Shown: positions 51,851 to 61,492, numbered from the stretch's first letter. The stretch is 64,000 bases of DNA from BOG-908 sp963751795 (GCA_963751795.1 CAVVVI010000004.1:1054001-1118000), one strand, 5' to 3'. Notes: a model not told the origin generated them from the sequence alone. Program-made: numbers and translations.

Positions 51851-52417
51851 GTGCCCGCTGACCTCGCCGCCCTGAAAGACGACCTGACCCGCCGCATGGA
51901 TGGCGCGCTGGAGACGCTGCGGCGCGATTTCGGCGGCTTGCGAGCCGGCCGGGCCAGCCCCAGCCTGCTCGAGCCGGTGCGGGTGGAAGCCTATGGCAAC
52001 GAGGTGCCGATCACCCAGGTGGGCACGATCGGCGTGCCCGAGCCGCGCATGCTGACGGTGCAGGTGTGGGACCGCACGCTGGTGGGCGCCGTCGAGCGCG
52101 CCATCCGCGATGCCGGCCTGGGGCTGAACCCCGGGTCGGACGGCCAGACCGTGCGCGTGCCGATCCCGCAGCTGACCGCCGAACGCCGAACCGAGCTGGC
52201 GCGTGCCGCCGGCAAATACGCCGAAGCCTGCCGGGTGAGCATCCGCGGCGTGCGGCGTGACGGCATGGACCAGACCAAGGCGGCCGAGAAGAAGAACGAC
52301 ATCAGCGAGGACGACGTGAAGGATTGGTCCGACCAGATCCAGAAGCTGACGGACGGCTACATCCGGCGCGTGGACGAGTCGCTGGCCGACAAAGAACGCG
52401 AAATCAAGCAGGTCTAG
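51851..52417 (+). CDS. frr: Ribosome recycling factor
   Basis: Protein of 188 aa from GTG 51851. Three-helix bundle sequence: LRRDFGGLRAGRASPSLLEPVRVEAYGNEVPITQVGTI, PIPQLTAERRTELARAAGKYAEACRVSIRGVRRDG and DVKDWSDQIQKLTDGYIRRVDESLADKEREI. It splits post-termination ribosomes together with EF-G. 21 bases after pyrH and normal length. Confidence 0.97.
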   Translation: MPADLAALKDDLTRRMDGALETLRRDFGGLRAGRASPSLLEPVRVEAYGNEVPITQVGTIGVPEPRMLTVQVWDRTLVGAVERAIRDAGLGLNPGSDGQTVRVPIPQLTAERRTELARAAGKYAEACRVSIRGVRRDGMDQTKAAEKKNDISEDDVKDWSDQIQKLTDGYIRRVDESLADKEREIKQV

Positions 52418-52422
52418 GGCAA

Positions 52423-53184
52423 GTGGGCCTGCTCACGACCGGGCCTGCCGTCCATGCTGCCGCACCAGCCACGCCGTCGGCCGCGGTGCCGCGCCACGTC
52501 GCCATCATCATGGACGGCAACGGCCGCTGGGCCAGCGCCCGCCACCTGCCGCGCGTGGCCGGCCATCGCGCCGGTGCCCAAGCGGTCCGCCGCACCATCG
52601 AGGCGGCGATGCGCAGCGGGGTATCCTGGCTGACGCTGTATGCGTTCAGCAGCGAGAACTGGCAGCGTTCCGACGACGAGGTGAGCGACCTGACCGGCCT
52701 GCTGCGCCATTATCTGCGCCACGAGGTGGCCGAGCTGCACCGCGAGCAGGTGCGCCTGCGCGCCATCGGCGACCGCGCCCGCTTCGGCCCGGAGATCGCC
52801 CGCGAACTGGCCGAGGCCGAGGCGCTGACGGCGAACAACACGCGGCTGAACCTCACCGTCGCACTCTCGTATGGCGGCCGGTCGGAGATCGTGGCCGCCG
52901 CGCGCGCCGTGGCCCAGGCGGCCGCCGCCGGCCTGCTGGACCCGATGACGCTGACCGAGACGGTGTTCTCGCATTTCCTGTTCACCACCGGCATGCCGGA
53001 CCCGGACCTGGTGATCCGCACCAGCGGCGAGCGCCGGGTGTCGAATTTCCTGCTGTGGCAGGCTGCCTACGCCGAATATCTGTTCCCCGAAGTGCTGTGG
53101 CCCGATTTCAACGCCGCCCATTTCGAAAGCGCGCTGGCCGATTACGCCGCGCGCGACCGCCGCTTTGGCGCGCGGCCTGACTGA
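52423..53184 (+). CDS. uppS: Undecaprenyl diphosphate synthase
   Basis: Protein of 253 aa. Cis-prenyltransferase motifs: HVAIIMDGNGRWASAR with the Mg-binding Asp, GHRAGAQAVRRTIEAA, LTLYAFSSENWQR and DLVIRTSGERRVSNFLLWQAAYAEYLF. It makes the C55 carrier lipid precursor for peptidoglycan and O-antigen. GTG 52423, five bases after the frr stop with AGGG upstream, is my choice; the first 25 residues are not conserved, so a later start is possible. Confidence 0.95.
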   Translation: MGLLTTGPAVHAAAPATPSAAVPRHVAIIMDGNGRWASARHLPRVAGHRAGAQAVRRTIEAAMRSGVSWLTLYAFSSENWQRSDDEVSDLTGLLRHYLRHEVAELHREQVRLRAIGDRARFGPEIARELAEAEALTANNTRLNLTVALSYGGRSEIVAAARAVAQAAAAGLLDPMTLTETVFSHFLFTTGMPDPDLVIRTSGERRVSNFLLWQAAYAEYLFPEVLWPDFNAAHFESALADYAARDRRFGARPD

Positions 53185-53185
53185 G

Positions 53186-53852
53186 GTGGCGCCCGCGCGG
53201 CCTGCGGATCCCCGCTGGCGGGATCTGGGCGTGCGCGCCGCCTCCGGCCTGGTGCTCGCTGCCGTGGGCGTTGCCACCATGTGGGCCGGCGGCGCCGTCT
53301 GGGCGGTATGCGTCGTCGTTCTGGGGCTGATCATGGCCGGCGAGTGGGTGGCGCTCTGCCGCCGGCAAGCCGGCATGCTGGCGCTGGGCGTGCCCTACAT
53401 CCTGCCCGCAATCGCTAGCACTCATCTGGCTGCGCGCCCGGCCGGATGGCTTCGGCACCGTGCTGTTCCTGGCCGCCATCGTGTGGGGCGGCGATATCGG
53501 CGCCTATCTGGTCGGCCGGCTGGTGGGCGGCCCGCGCCTGGCACCGCGCATCTCGCCGGGCAAGACCTGGTCGGGCGCCCTCGGCGGCACGCTGGTGGCC
53601 GTGCTGGCGGGCCTGGCCGTGCGGCCGGGCCATGCGCTGCTGGCCGGCTTGGTAGCACTCCTGCTCAGCGTGGCGGCACAGGCCGGCGACCTGCTGGAGA
53701 GCGGGCTGAAGCGGCGCTTCGGCGTGAAGGATTCCGGCCGGCTGATCCCCGGCCATGGCGGCCTGCTGGACCGGCTGGACGGCGTGCTGACATCGGCCCC
53801 CCTGCTGGCTGCTCTCGTCTGGCAGGCATCTCGCCACGGCCTCGTGTTCTGA
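53186..53852 (+). pseudogene. cdsA: Phosphatidate cytidylyltransferase, one frameshift
   Basis: Read through a single break near 53,412 this gives about 221 aa. Part one, from GTG 53186 (VAPARPADPRWRDLGVRAASG), has transmembrane helices up to LGVPYILPAIA. Part two resumes in the next frame as LALIWLRARPDGFGTVLFLAAIVWGGDIGAYLVGR. It ends with the CdsA signature SGLKRRFGVKDSGRLIPGHGGLLDRLDGVL, which binds Mg and CTP. Length is 3n+1, so one extra base explains it. CdsA makes CDP-diacylglycerol for all phospholipids and is normally essential, so a sequence error is the likeliest cause. Position between uppS and dxr is standard. Confidence 0.92.
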
Positions 53853-53913
53853 CCCTCAGCAATCACACCCGGCCGCCCGCCGACCGGCCCGGCGCGCCTC
53901 AGGGAGCACGCAT

Positions 53914-55083
53914 GTGAAAACCATCACCATCCTCGGCAGCACGGGCAGCATCGGCAAGAGCACCGTGGATCTGATCGCGGCCGACCCGGAGCGCTACCGC
54001 GTGCTGGCGCTGGTGGCCAATAGCAGCGCCGAGGCGCTGGCCGCCCAGGCGCGCCTGCTGCGCGCCGAACTGGCCGTGTGCAGCGACCCCGCGATGCACG
54101 GCGCACTGACCGGCGCGCTGGCCGGCAGCGGCGTGCGGGTGGCGTGCGGTGCGGCCGCCGTGCTCGAGGCGGCGCGCATGGGTGCCGACTGGACTATGGC
54201 GGCCATCACCGGGGTTGCCGGCCTGGCGCCGACGCTGGCTGCCGCCGAGGCGGGCCGCACGGTGGCGCTGGCCAACAAGGAAGCCATCGTATCGGCCGGC
54301 GACGTTCTGCTGCGCGCGGTGGCCAGCGCCGGCGCCACGCTGCTGCCCGTCGATTCGGAGCACAACGCGATCTTCCAGTCGCTTGCCGGCAGCGAGCGCA
54401 GCGCGCTGGAGAAAATCATTCTGACCGCCTCGGGCGGCCCGTTCCGCACCGCCAGCACCGAGGAGATGGCGCGCGCCACGCCGGAGACGGCGCTGCGCCA
54501 TCCCGTCTGGTCGATGGGAGCGAAAATCAGCATCGACTCGGCCACCCTGTTCAACAAGGGGCTGGAGGTGATCGAGGCGGCGCGCCTGTTCGGCCTAGCC
54601 GAGCACGAGATCGAGGTGCTGGTGCACCCGCAATCGATCATCCACGGCCTGGTCTGCTTCAAGGACGGCAGCGTGATCGCGCAGATGGGCGCGCCCGACA
54701 TGCGCATCCCGATCGCCCATACGCTCGCCTGGCCGGGGCGCATCGCCACCGCCTCGCCGCGGCTGGATCTGGCGGCCGCTGGGCGGCTGGAGTTCGCACC
54801 GCCCGACCCGGTGCGCTTCCCCGCCTTGCGGCTGGCGCGCGCCGCCTTGCGGGCCGGCGGTGGTGCACCCACCATTCTCAACGCGGCCAACGAGGTTGCG
54901 GTGGCCGCCTTCCTGGGCCGGCGGATCGGCTTCCTCGATATCGCGATCGTGGTCGAAGCGGCGCTGGATCGTCTGGGCGCGCGTGCCGCCGACAGTCTGG
55001 ATGCCGTGATGGGCCTCGACGCCGAAGCGCGGCGCGTGGCCGAGGAGTTTGCCGCCGGCCGGGCATCTTCCCGGGCAGCGTAA
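53914..55083 (+). CDS. dxr: 1-deoxy-D-xylulose 5-phosphate reductoisomerase
   Basis: Protein of 389 aa from GTG 53914, the MEP pathway enzyme forming 2-C-methylerythritol 4-phosphate. NADPH motif GSTGSIGKST is near residue 8. Metal and substrate residues lie in LPVDSEHNAIFQ, and the flexible loop region reads HPVWSMGAKISIDSATLFNKGLEVIEA. NEVAVAAFL is in the C-terminal helical domain. Supplies isoprenoids for the upstream UppS. Confidence 0.98.
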   Translation: MKTITILGSTGSIGKSTVDLIAADPERYRVLALVANSSAEALAAQARLLRAELAVCSDPAMHGALTGALAGSGVRVACGAAAVLEAARMGADWTMAAITGVAGLAPTLAAAEAGRTVALANKEAIVSAGDVLLRAVASAGATLLPVDSEHNAIFQSLAGSERSALEKIILTASGGPFRTASTEEMARATPETALRHPVWSMGAKISIDSATLFNKGLEVIEAARLFGLAEHEIEVLVHPQSIIHGLVCFKDGSVIAQMGAPDMRIPIAHTLAWPGRIATASPRLDLAAAGRLEFAPPDPVRFPALRLARAALRAGGGAPTILNAANEVAVAAFLGRRIGFLDIAIVVEAALDRLGARAADSLDAVMGLDAEARRVAEEFAAGRASSRAA

Positions 55084-55093
55084 GGGAGTTCGC

Positions 55094-56209
55094 ATGTCGT
55101 CGCTCGCCCATCTGGTCCAGACGCTCGGCAGTTTCGCGCTCGTGCTGGGCGTGCTGATCACCATCCACGAACTCGGCCATTACGCGGCCGCCCGCTGGCG
55201 CGGCATCTATGTCGAGGCGTTCTCCGTGGGCTTCGGGCCGGCGCTCGTCTCCTGGACCGACCGGCGCGGCACGGTGTGGAAGATCTGCGCGCTGCCGCTG
55301 GGCGGCTTCGTCAAGATGCACGGCATGGCCATCAACGTGGCCGACGAGCAGGCGATCGACACCGCCTCCGCGCGGCCGGGCGAGGCGTATTTCGAAAAAT
55401 CCGTGGCCTCGCGCTCCATCGTCGCCGCCGCGGGCCCGGTGGCCAATTTCGCCCTCGCCATCGTGCTGTTCACCCTGCTGTTCGCCATCGTCGGCCGCCA
55501 GGTTCCCCTGCCTGTGCTGGGCGAGGTGCTGCCCGGCAGTGCCGCCGCCCAGGCCGGACTGCGGCCTGGCGACTCGGTGCGCGCCATTAGCGGGCAGCCG
55601 ATCGCCTCGTTCGACGAGCTGCGGCGCATCGTCTCCGGCCAGGCCGGGCACACGATTGACCTCGCCATCCATCGCGGCGAGGCCGACCTGTCGGTGCCGG
55701 TCACTATCCAGCCCGCCACTGCCGGCGACCTCACCGAGGGCCGGCTCGGCGTGCGCAACTCCGGCGCGGTGGCTACCTTGCGCATGGGCCCGGTGCAGGC
55801 GCTGCGCGCGGGTGTCACAGAAACCGGCGTGGTGCTGTGGCAGACGCTGCAGGGGCTCGGCCATATTCTGACGACCGGGCATGGCGTGCGCGAGCTGGGC
55901 GGCCCGATCGCGATCGCCAGCATGTCGGGCAAGGTGGCCCAGCTGGGCATCGCCAGCCTGGTCGGCTTCATCGCGCTGCTGTCGATCAATCTCGGGCTGA
56001 TGAACCTGATGCCGATTCCCATCCTCGATGGCGGCCACCTGATGTTCTACGCCGCCGAGGCGGTGCGTGGCCGGCCGCTGCCGCCGCGTGCGCTCGATTA
56101 CGGCTACCGGGTCGGCTTCGCCATCATCGCCTCGCTCTTCGTGTTCATCAGCTGGAACGATCTGGTGCATACCGGCGCGGTGCAGTGGGTGGCCCACCTG
56201 ATCGGCTGA
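55094..56209 (+). CDS. rseP: RseP/MmpL-type site-2 intramembrane zinc protease
   Basis: Protein of 371 aa with four transmembrane segments. The zinc motif is H25-E-L-G-H29 in the first helix, and NLMPIPILDGGHL supplies the third ligand. One PDZ domain is visible in the periplasmic part (GSAAAQAGLRPGDSVRAISGQPIASFDELRR); enteric RseP has two, while one is usual in alphaproteobacteria. It cleaves anti-sigma factors and signal peptide remnants in the membrane. AGGGAGTT precedes ATG 55094. Usual place between dxr and bamA. Confidence 0.96.
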   Translation: MSSLAHLVQTLGSFALVLGVLITIHELGHYAAARWRGIYVEAFSVGFGPALVSWTDRRGTVWKICALPLGGFVKMHGMAINVADEQAIDTASARPGEAYFEKSVASRSIVAAAGPVANFALAIVLFTLLFAIVGRQVPLPVLGEVLPGSAAAQAGLRPGDSVRAISGQPIASFDELRRIVSGQAGHTIDLAIHRGEADLSVPVTIQPATAGDLTEGRLGVRNSGAVATLRMGPVQALRAGVTETGVVLWQTLQGLGHILTTGHGVRELGGPIAIASMSGKVAQLGIASLVGFIALLSINLGLMNLMPIPILDGGHLMFYAAEAVRGRPLPPRALDYGYRVGFAIIASLFVFISWNDLVHTGAVQWVAHLIG

Positions 56210-56381
56210 CCGGCGGGCAGGCCCCGGGGGCACGCGCACCCCGCAACGACCGCAGCGGGCGCATGGACAGCCTTCACGATCTCGGGTAGCCCGCACCGCA
56301 GATGGCGGCTAGTTTCCGCCGCTTCCGCCCCCGCCGGCCACAACGCCACCGGCAGGCGGATGCTCATCTGGGGGTCTCTCG

Positions 56382-58982
56382 TTGCACCGTTCACGCGCCG
56401 CGCTGCTTGCCTCGATCTGCGTGCTGCCATGGCTGACACAGGGCAGCGCGCTGGCCCAGGATGCGGCGCCGGCCGGGCCCGATCCGCAGGCCGGCCCGCC
56501 GCCGGCCGCCTCGCCCGCGCCCGGCCACCTGCGCCACCACGCCCGTGCGGTGCGCGCCGCGCCCGGCCGCGCCGCCCCGGCCAATGCCGGCGACACCATC
56601 CAGACCATCCGCATCACCGGCAACCAGCGTATCGAGGAGAGCACCATCCTCTCCTACATGCTGGTGACGCCCGGGGACCCGTTTTCCAGCGAGCGCGTGG
56701 ACCGCTCGCTGCGCACGCTGTACGCCACCGGCCTGTTCAGCGACGTGACGATCGACCGCGACGGCAGCAGCCTTGTGGTGCACGTCCACGAGAACCCGCT
56801 GGTGAACACCATCAGCTTCGAGGGCAACCACAACGTCAAAGAGGAAGACCTGCGCAAGGCGCTGGAACTGCGGCCGCGCGCCGTGTTCACCACGCGCATG
56901 GCCCAGCAGGACCGCACCAAGCTGCTGGGTGTGTATGCCGGCAAGGGGCGCTTCGCCGCCACGATCGACCCGTTCATCGTCCGCCTGCCGCAGAACCGGG
57001 TGAACGTGATCTTCAAGGTGGTCGAGGGCCCCGAGACCAAGATCAGCCGCATCGTTTTCGTGGGCAACCACGCTTTCTCCGAGAACGACCTCAAGGGCGT
57101 GATCGATAGCCGCGAGGAGCGGCTGTGGCGCTTCTTCAGCAGCAGCGACCAGTTCAATCCCGAGCGGGTGAACTTCGACCGCGAGCTGATCCGCCGCTTC
57201 TACCTCGAGCACGGCTATGCCGACGTGCAGGTGACCAACACGGTGGCCGAGCTCTCGCCGGAGCGCCAGGCGTTCTTCCTGACGTTCCAGGTGAGCGAGG
57301 GCGAGCGCTACCGCGTGGGCAAGCTGGCGGTGAAGAGCAACGTGCCCAAGGTGAATGCCAAGCCCTACCGCGATCTCGTCAAGGAGGAGGAGGGCGCGTA
57401 CTACAACGGCAACCTTGTGGAGAAGAGCAGCGACCTGATCCAGGACGCCGTGCGCCGCGACAACGCCAACCCGTTCCTGGTCGTCAACCCGCGCATCGCG
57501 CGCGACCGCGTCAAGCACACGGTGGATCTGGAGTTCGATATCGCGCAGGGTCCGCGCACCTATGTCGAGCGCATCGACATCACCGGCAACACCGTCACCC
57601 GCGACCACGTCATCCGCCGCGAGTTCCGCTTTGCCGAGGGCGACCCGAACGACCCTGCTTTGGTGCGCCAGACCAAGCAGCGCCTGACCGACCTCGGCTA
57701 TTTCGGCGACGTGAAGGTGACCCCGGTGCCGGGCTCGGCCGCCGACCGCGTGGTGGTCAACACCGAGGTGACGGAAAAGGCCACGGGCGAGCTGTCGCTG
57801 GGCGGCGGCTATTCGACGACATCGGGTATTCTTGGCCAGGCCGGGCTGCGGCAGCACAACCTGATCGGCACCGGCATCGATGCCGGCATCAACGGCACGC
57901 TGGCAGCCCGCCAGAGCCAAGTGGATCTCTCAGCCACCGATCCGTATTTCCTCGATCGCAACCTGGTGGCCGGCGGCGACATCTTCTACCTGACTAACAA
58001 CAATCAATACGTGTCCGATTACAGCGAGACACGCTACGGGCTGAGCTTCCGGGTCGGCTTCTCCTACAACGACCATATCAGCCAGGCGTTCAACTACACG
58101 GTCAGCGACCGGAACGTGAACAACATCAGCCCGTTCGCCAGCGTGTACGTGCAGGACGAGGCGGGCTACTCGCTGCTCTCCCAGCTCGGCCAGACGCTGT
58201 CGTTCGACTACCGCGACAGCCGCGTGGCGCCGCATAGCGGCTTCATCGTTCGCGTGGGCAACGACCTGGCCGGCTTCGGCGGCGACGAGCATTATTTGCG
58301 CTCGAAGATCGACAGCACCTACTTCCTGCCGCTGGATTTCATCACCGGCAATTCGCTGTGGGGCATCTCGTTCAGCCAGGGCGCCGGCTATCTGGATAAT
58401 TTCCAGAGCAAGGAGCGCATCATCGACCGCTTCTTCCTGGGCGGCGACAATCTGCGCGGCTTCCTCGACCAAGGCGTGGGGCCGCACTCGGTGGCCTACT
58501 CGACCTGCCTGACCACGCCGGGACAAAACATCCTGAACAGCAAGACGGCCACCACGCCCGGCAGCGGCGCCTGCCCGCTGGGCAACATCTTCTACCATGG
58601 CAGCGACAGCATCGGCGGCAACTTCATCTATACCCAGAGCACCGAGCTGCATTTCCCGCTGCCGGTGCCGGCCGATTTCGGCCTGACCGGGCGCACCTTC
58701 GTCGATATCGGCGGGCTGTCCGGGCTGAACGTGCCGCCGAACGCGGCAACCAGCTGCCTGGCCACCTCGCAGGTGTTCCATGGCCGCACGGTGGACGATC
58801 ACGGCACGCCGATCACCCGCTGCTTCTACGACAACGGCGGCACCCGCCTGTCGGCCGGCGTTGGCATCTCGTGGAAAAGCCCGTTCGGGCTGATCAACGT
58901 CGATCTCGGCATACCGCTGATCAAGCAGCCTTACGACCAGACGCAGGTCTTCAAATTCGGCTTCGGAACGAGGTTCCAATAG
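56382..58982 (+). CDS. bamA: Outer membrane protein assembly factor BamA
   Basis: Protein of 866 aa, somewhat longer than E. coli BamA. Signal peptide LLASICVLPWLTQGSALAQ is followed by a Pro/Ala-rich linker. Five POTRA repeats cover about residues 70-420, beginning IQTIRITGNQRIEESTILSYM. The Omp85 barrel starts at GELSLGGGYSTTSGILGQAGL, with the conserved lid-lock motif region FLGGDNLRGF near residue 690. Two cysteine pairs occur in loops. TTG 56382 is chosen for the signal peptide; GGGGG lies upstream. It folds and inserts outer membrane proteins. Immediately followed by skp. Confidence 0.96.
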   Translation: MHRSRAALLASICVLPWLTQGSALAQDAAPAGPDPQAGPPPAASPAPGHLRHHARAVRAAPGRAAPANAGDTIQTIRITGNQRIEESTILSYMLVTPGDPFSSERVDRSLRTLYATGLFSDVTIDRDGSSLVVHVHENPLVNTISFEGNHNVKEEDLRKALELRPRAVFTTRMAQQDRTKLLGVYAGKGRFAATIDPFIVRLPQNRVNVIFKVVEGPETKISRIVFVGNHAFSENDLKGVIDSREERLWRFFSSSDQFNPERVNFDRELIRRFYLEHGYADVQVTNTVAELSPERQAFFLTFQVSEGERYRVGKLAVKSNVPKVNAKPYRDLVKEEEGAYYNGNLVEKSSDLIQDAVRRDNANPFLVVNPRIARDRVKHTVDLEFDIAQGPRTYVERIDITGNTVTRDHVIRREFRFAEGDPNDPALVRQTKQRLTDLGYFGDVKVTPVPGSAADRVVVNTEVTEKATGELSLGGGYSTTSGILGQAGLRQHNLIGTGIDAGINGTLAARQSQVDLSATDPYFLDRNLVAGGDIFYLTNNNQYVSDYSETRYGLSFRVGFSYNDHISQAFNYTVSDRNVNNISPFASVYVQDEAGYSLLSQLGQTLSFDYRDSRVAPHSGFIVRVGNDLAGFGGDEHYLRSKIDSTYFLPLDFITGNSLWGISFSQGAGYLDNFQSKERIIDRFFLGGDNLRGFLDQGVGPHSVAYSTCLTTPGQNILNSKTATTPGSGACPLGNIFYHGSDSIGGNFIYTQSTELHFPLPVPADFGLTGRTFVDIGGLSGLNVPPNAATSCLATSQVFHGRTVDDHGTPITRCFYDNGGTRLSAGVGISWKSPFGLINVDLGIPLIKQPYDQTQVFKFGFGTRFQ

Positions 58983-59849
58983 ATGCGCACACGCTTTCTC
59001 CGCTCCGCCGGCCTGGCCTGCCTGCTGATCCAGGCCGGTGTGGCCGCACCGGCCGCCGCCCAATCCAGCCCGGGTTACTTCATCCCGCCGCAGCCCAGCG
59101 CACCGCGCGCGCCGGCACCTGCCCGCACGCCGCGCACCGCGCGCCCGGTGCCGGTGGCCGCCGCCCCGCTGCCGCCCGCCCAGCCCGATCTCGGCGGCGG
59201 GCCCGAGGAGCCGGGACAGCAGCAGCAGGAGCCGATGCCGCCATTGCCGCAGCCGCCGGTGCCCACGCTGCCCGCGCTGCCCAAGGCCGCCCCGCCGCCG
59301 CAGGTGATCATCGGCGTGCTGGGTGTGCCGGACGTGATGCGGCAATCCAACGCGGCGCAGATCATCCAGCGCGTGATCGGCGCGCGGAAGGAGAAGCTGC
59401 GGGCCGATGTCAGCCACGCCCAGGCGAGCTGGCGGGCGCTGGAGCAGGCGCTGCAGGCCGATGCGCCGAAGCTAACGCAGGAGCAGGGCCGCGCCCGCGA
59501 GCGCAGCCTGCGTGAACGCGTCAGCAGCGAAGGCCGCGCCCTGCAGGAGCGCAACCGCGTGATCTCCGAAGCCGGCCAGGTGGCGCTGAACCAGATAGAA
59601 AGCACGCTGGTGGCGGTGATCCGCCAGGTGGCCGAAAGCCGCGGCATGAACGTGGTGCTGCACCGCAGCCAAGTCGCACTCAACCAGCCACAATTCGACA
59701 TCACCGACGAGGTGGTGGCCCAGCTCAACAAGCTGATGCCGACGGTGCAGATCCCGGCCGAGAACATCGATCCGGCCAAGCTGCCGAAGGATTGGGCCAA
59801 CCCGCCGGCTACCGCGGCGACCGCCGCCACGCCTGCGTCCACCCCGTAA
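58983..59849 (+). CDS. skp: OmpH/Skp-family periplasmic chaperone with proline-rich insert
   Basis: Protein of 288 aa. A signal peptide (LACLLIQAGVAAPAAAQ) is followed by an unusual stretch of about 80 residues very rich in Pro/Ala/Gln. Then comes the OmpH domain: IIGVLGVPDVMRQSNAAQIIQRVIG, the coiled coil of the tentacles, and GMNVVLHRSQVALNQPQFDITDEVVAQLNKLMP. Skp holds unfolded outer membrane proteins for BamA. ATG is directly adjacent to the bamA stop. Family members are usually near 160-210 aa; the extra length is the insert and an Ala/Thr-rich tail. Confidence 0.9.
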   Translation: MRTRFLRSAGLACLLIQAGVAAPAAAQSSPGYFIPPQPSAPRAPAPARTPRTARPVPVAAAPLPPAQPDLGGGPEEPGQQQQEPMPPLPQPPVPTLPALPKAAPPPQVIIGVLGVPDVMRQSNAAQIIQRVIGARKEKLRADVSHAQASWRALEQALQADAPKLTQEQGRARERSLRERVSSEGRALQERNRVISEAGQVALNQIESTLVAVIRQVAESRGMNVVLHRSQVALNQPQFDITDEVVAQLNKLMPTVQIPAENIDPAKLPKDWANPPATAATAATPASTP

Positions 59850-59864
59850 GGAGCGCCGGCGATC

Positions 59865-60953
59865 ATGGCAGGGGCCGAGGACGGATCGGTACAGGAGCAG
59901 CTCGGCGATCCGCGCTTCTTCAGGACCGCCGGGCCGTTCGCCCCGGCCGCCCTGCTGGCGGTAACCGGCGGCACGCTGGAGCGTGAGGCGGCAGCCGCCG
60001 GCCTGCTGACCGGCGTGGCCGCGCTGCAATCGGCCACGCCCGACAGGGTGAGCGTGCTGCACAATGCCCGCTACGTAGCGGCGGCCGAACAGACCCGCGC
60101 CGGCCTGGTCGTCGTCAGCCCGGCTCTGGCCGTCCGCGTGCCGGCCGGCAGCGCGGCGCTGGTGGTAGCCGACCCGCATCTGGCCTGGGCGCAGATCGCC
60201 GCCCTGTTCCACCCAGCGGCCCTGCCCTGCCCTGGCATCCACCCCACGGCGGTGATCGATCCCTCGGCCGAGATTGGCCCGCAGGCGGAAATCGGGCCCT
60301 ATGCGGTGATAGGAGCCCGCGTACGCATGGGCGCCGGCTGCCGCGTGGAGCCACATGCGGTAATCGGCGCCGGGGTGGAGATGGGCGCAGGGTGCCGCAT
60401 CGGTTCGGGCGCCAGCGTCAGCCACGCTTTGCTGGGCGCGCGGGTGTATGTGTACGCCGGTGCCCGCATCGGCCAGGAAGGCTTCGGCTTTGCCATGACC
60501 GCGCAAGGCTTCACCAGCGTGCCGCAGCTGGGCCGCGTCATCCTGCACGACGAGGTGGAGATCGGCGCCAACTCGACCATCGACCGCGGGGCCTCGCACG
60601 ACACGGTGATCGGCACCGGCTCGCGCATCGACAACCTGGTCCAGATTGGCCACAACACCCAACTCGGCCGCCATTGCGTGATGGCGGGGCAATCCGGTGC
60701 CGCCGGCTCGTGCATCGTCGAGGATTACGTGCAGATCGGCGCGCAGGCCGGGCTCGGCGGCCATCTGCGCGTGGGTGCCAAGGCGCGCATTGGCGCCCAG
60801 GCGGGCGTGATGTCGGATGTGCCGGCGGGCAACGACGTGATCGGCAGCCCGGCCTTGCCGATTCGCGAGTTCTTCCGCAACGTGGCGGTGCTGCGCCGGC
60901 TGGCCCGGCGCGGGGCCGCGGCCGGCACCGATGGGCAGAAGGCAACAGGCTGA
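59865..60953 (+). CDS. lpxD: UDP-3-O-(3-hydroxyacyl)glucosamine N-acyltransferase LpxD
   Basis: Protein of 362 aa catalysing the third lipid A step. The N-terminal uridine-binding domain carries RYVAAAEQTRAGLVVVSP. The left-handed beta helix of hexapeptide repeats starts at IHPTAVIDPSAEIGPQAEIGPYAVIGA. The catalytic His lies in NLVQIGHNTQLGRHCVMAGQ. The C-terminal helix follows FFRNVAVLRRLARRG. 15 bases after skp and three bases before fabZ; a lipid A and outer membrane biogenesis operon. Confidence 0.97.
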   Translation: MAGAEDGSVQEQLGDPRFFRTAGPFAPAALLAVTGGTLEREAAAAGLLTGVAALQSATPDRVSVLHNARYVAAAEQTRAGLVVVSPALAVRVPAGSAALVVADPHLAWAQIAALFHPAALPCPGIHPTAVIDPSAEIGPQAEIGPYAVIGARVRMGAGCRVEPHAVIGAGVEMGAGCRIGSGASVSHALLGARVYVYAGARIGQEGFGFAMTAQGFTSVPQLGRVILHDEVEIGANSTIDRGASHDTVIGTGSRIDNLVQIGHNTQLGRHCVMAGQSGAAGSCIVEDYVQIGAQAGLGGHLRVGAKARIGAQAGVMSDVPAGNDVIGSPALPIREFFRNVAVLRRLARRGAAAGTDGQKATG

Positions 60954-60955
60954 CG

Positions 60956-61492
60956 ATGGACGGCACGGCACAGGACGGCAAGGCGATGGTGGCAGCCGGC
61001 CACGCGGCGGGCGAAGCGCCGGGCGAGGCCACGCGCATCGAAGCCGTCGATATCGCGCGTATCATGCATGCGATCCCGCATCGCTACCCGATGCTGCTGA
61101 TCGACCGCATGGTCGATGTCGTGCCCCATGTCTCGGCGATTGGCATCAAGAACGTCTCAGCCAACGAGCCTTTCTTCCAGGGTCACTTCCCCGGCCACCC
61201 GGTCATGCCCGGCGTGCTCATCATCGAGAGCATGGCGCAGACCTCGGCCGTGCTGGTGGTGCTCTCGCTGGGTCCGCAGGCTGCCGGCAAGCTGGTGTAT
61301 TTCATGACGATCGAGAACGCCAAGTTCCGCCGCCCCGTGGTTCCCGGCGACCAGCTGCGTATCCACGTGACCCGCGAGCGGCGGCGTGGCGCGGTGTGGA
61401 AATTCTCGGCCGTGGCCCGGGTGGACGGCGTTTCGGTGGCCGAAGCGACCTACGCGGCGATGATCATGGACGACACGCCGGGTCGGGCGTGA
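60956..61492 (+). CDS. fabZ: 3-hydroxyacyl-ACP dehydratase FabZ
   Basis: Protein of 178 aa. Hot-dog fold with GHFPGHPVMPGVLIIES: catalytic His77 and Glu91. YPMLLIDRMVDV and NEPFFQGHFPGHP match the family. The first 30 residues are not conserved, so a start at a later Met or Val is possible. It dehydrates 3-hydroxyacyl-ACP in fatty acid synthesis, competing with LpxD and LpxA for the same substrate pool, hence the shared operon. Confidence 0.96.
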   Translation: MDGTAQDGKAMVAAGHAAGEAPGEATRIEAVDIARIMHAIPHRYPMLLIDRMVDVVPHVSAIGIKNVSANEPFFQGHFPGHPVMPGVLIIESMAQTSAVLVVLSLGPQAAGKLVYFMTIENAKFRRPVVPGDQLRIHVTRERRRGAVWKFSAVARVDGVSVAEATYAAMIMDDTPGRA

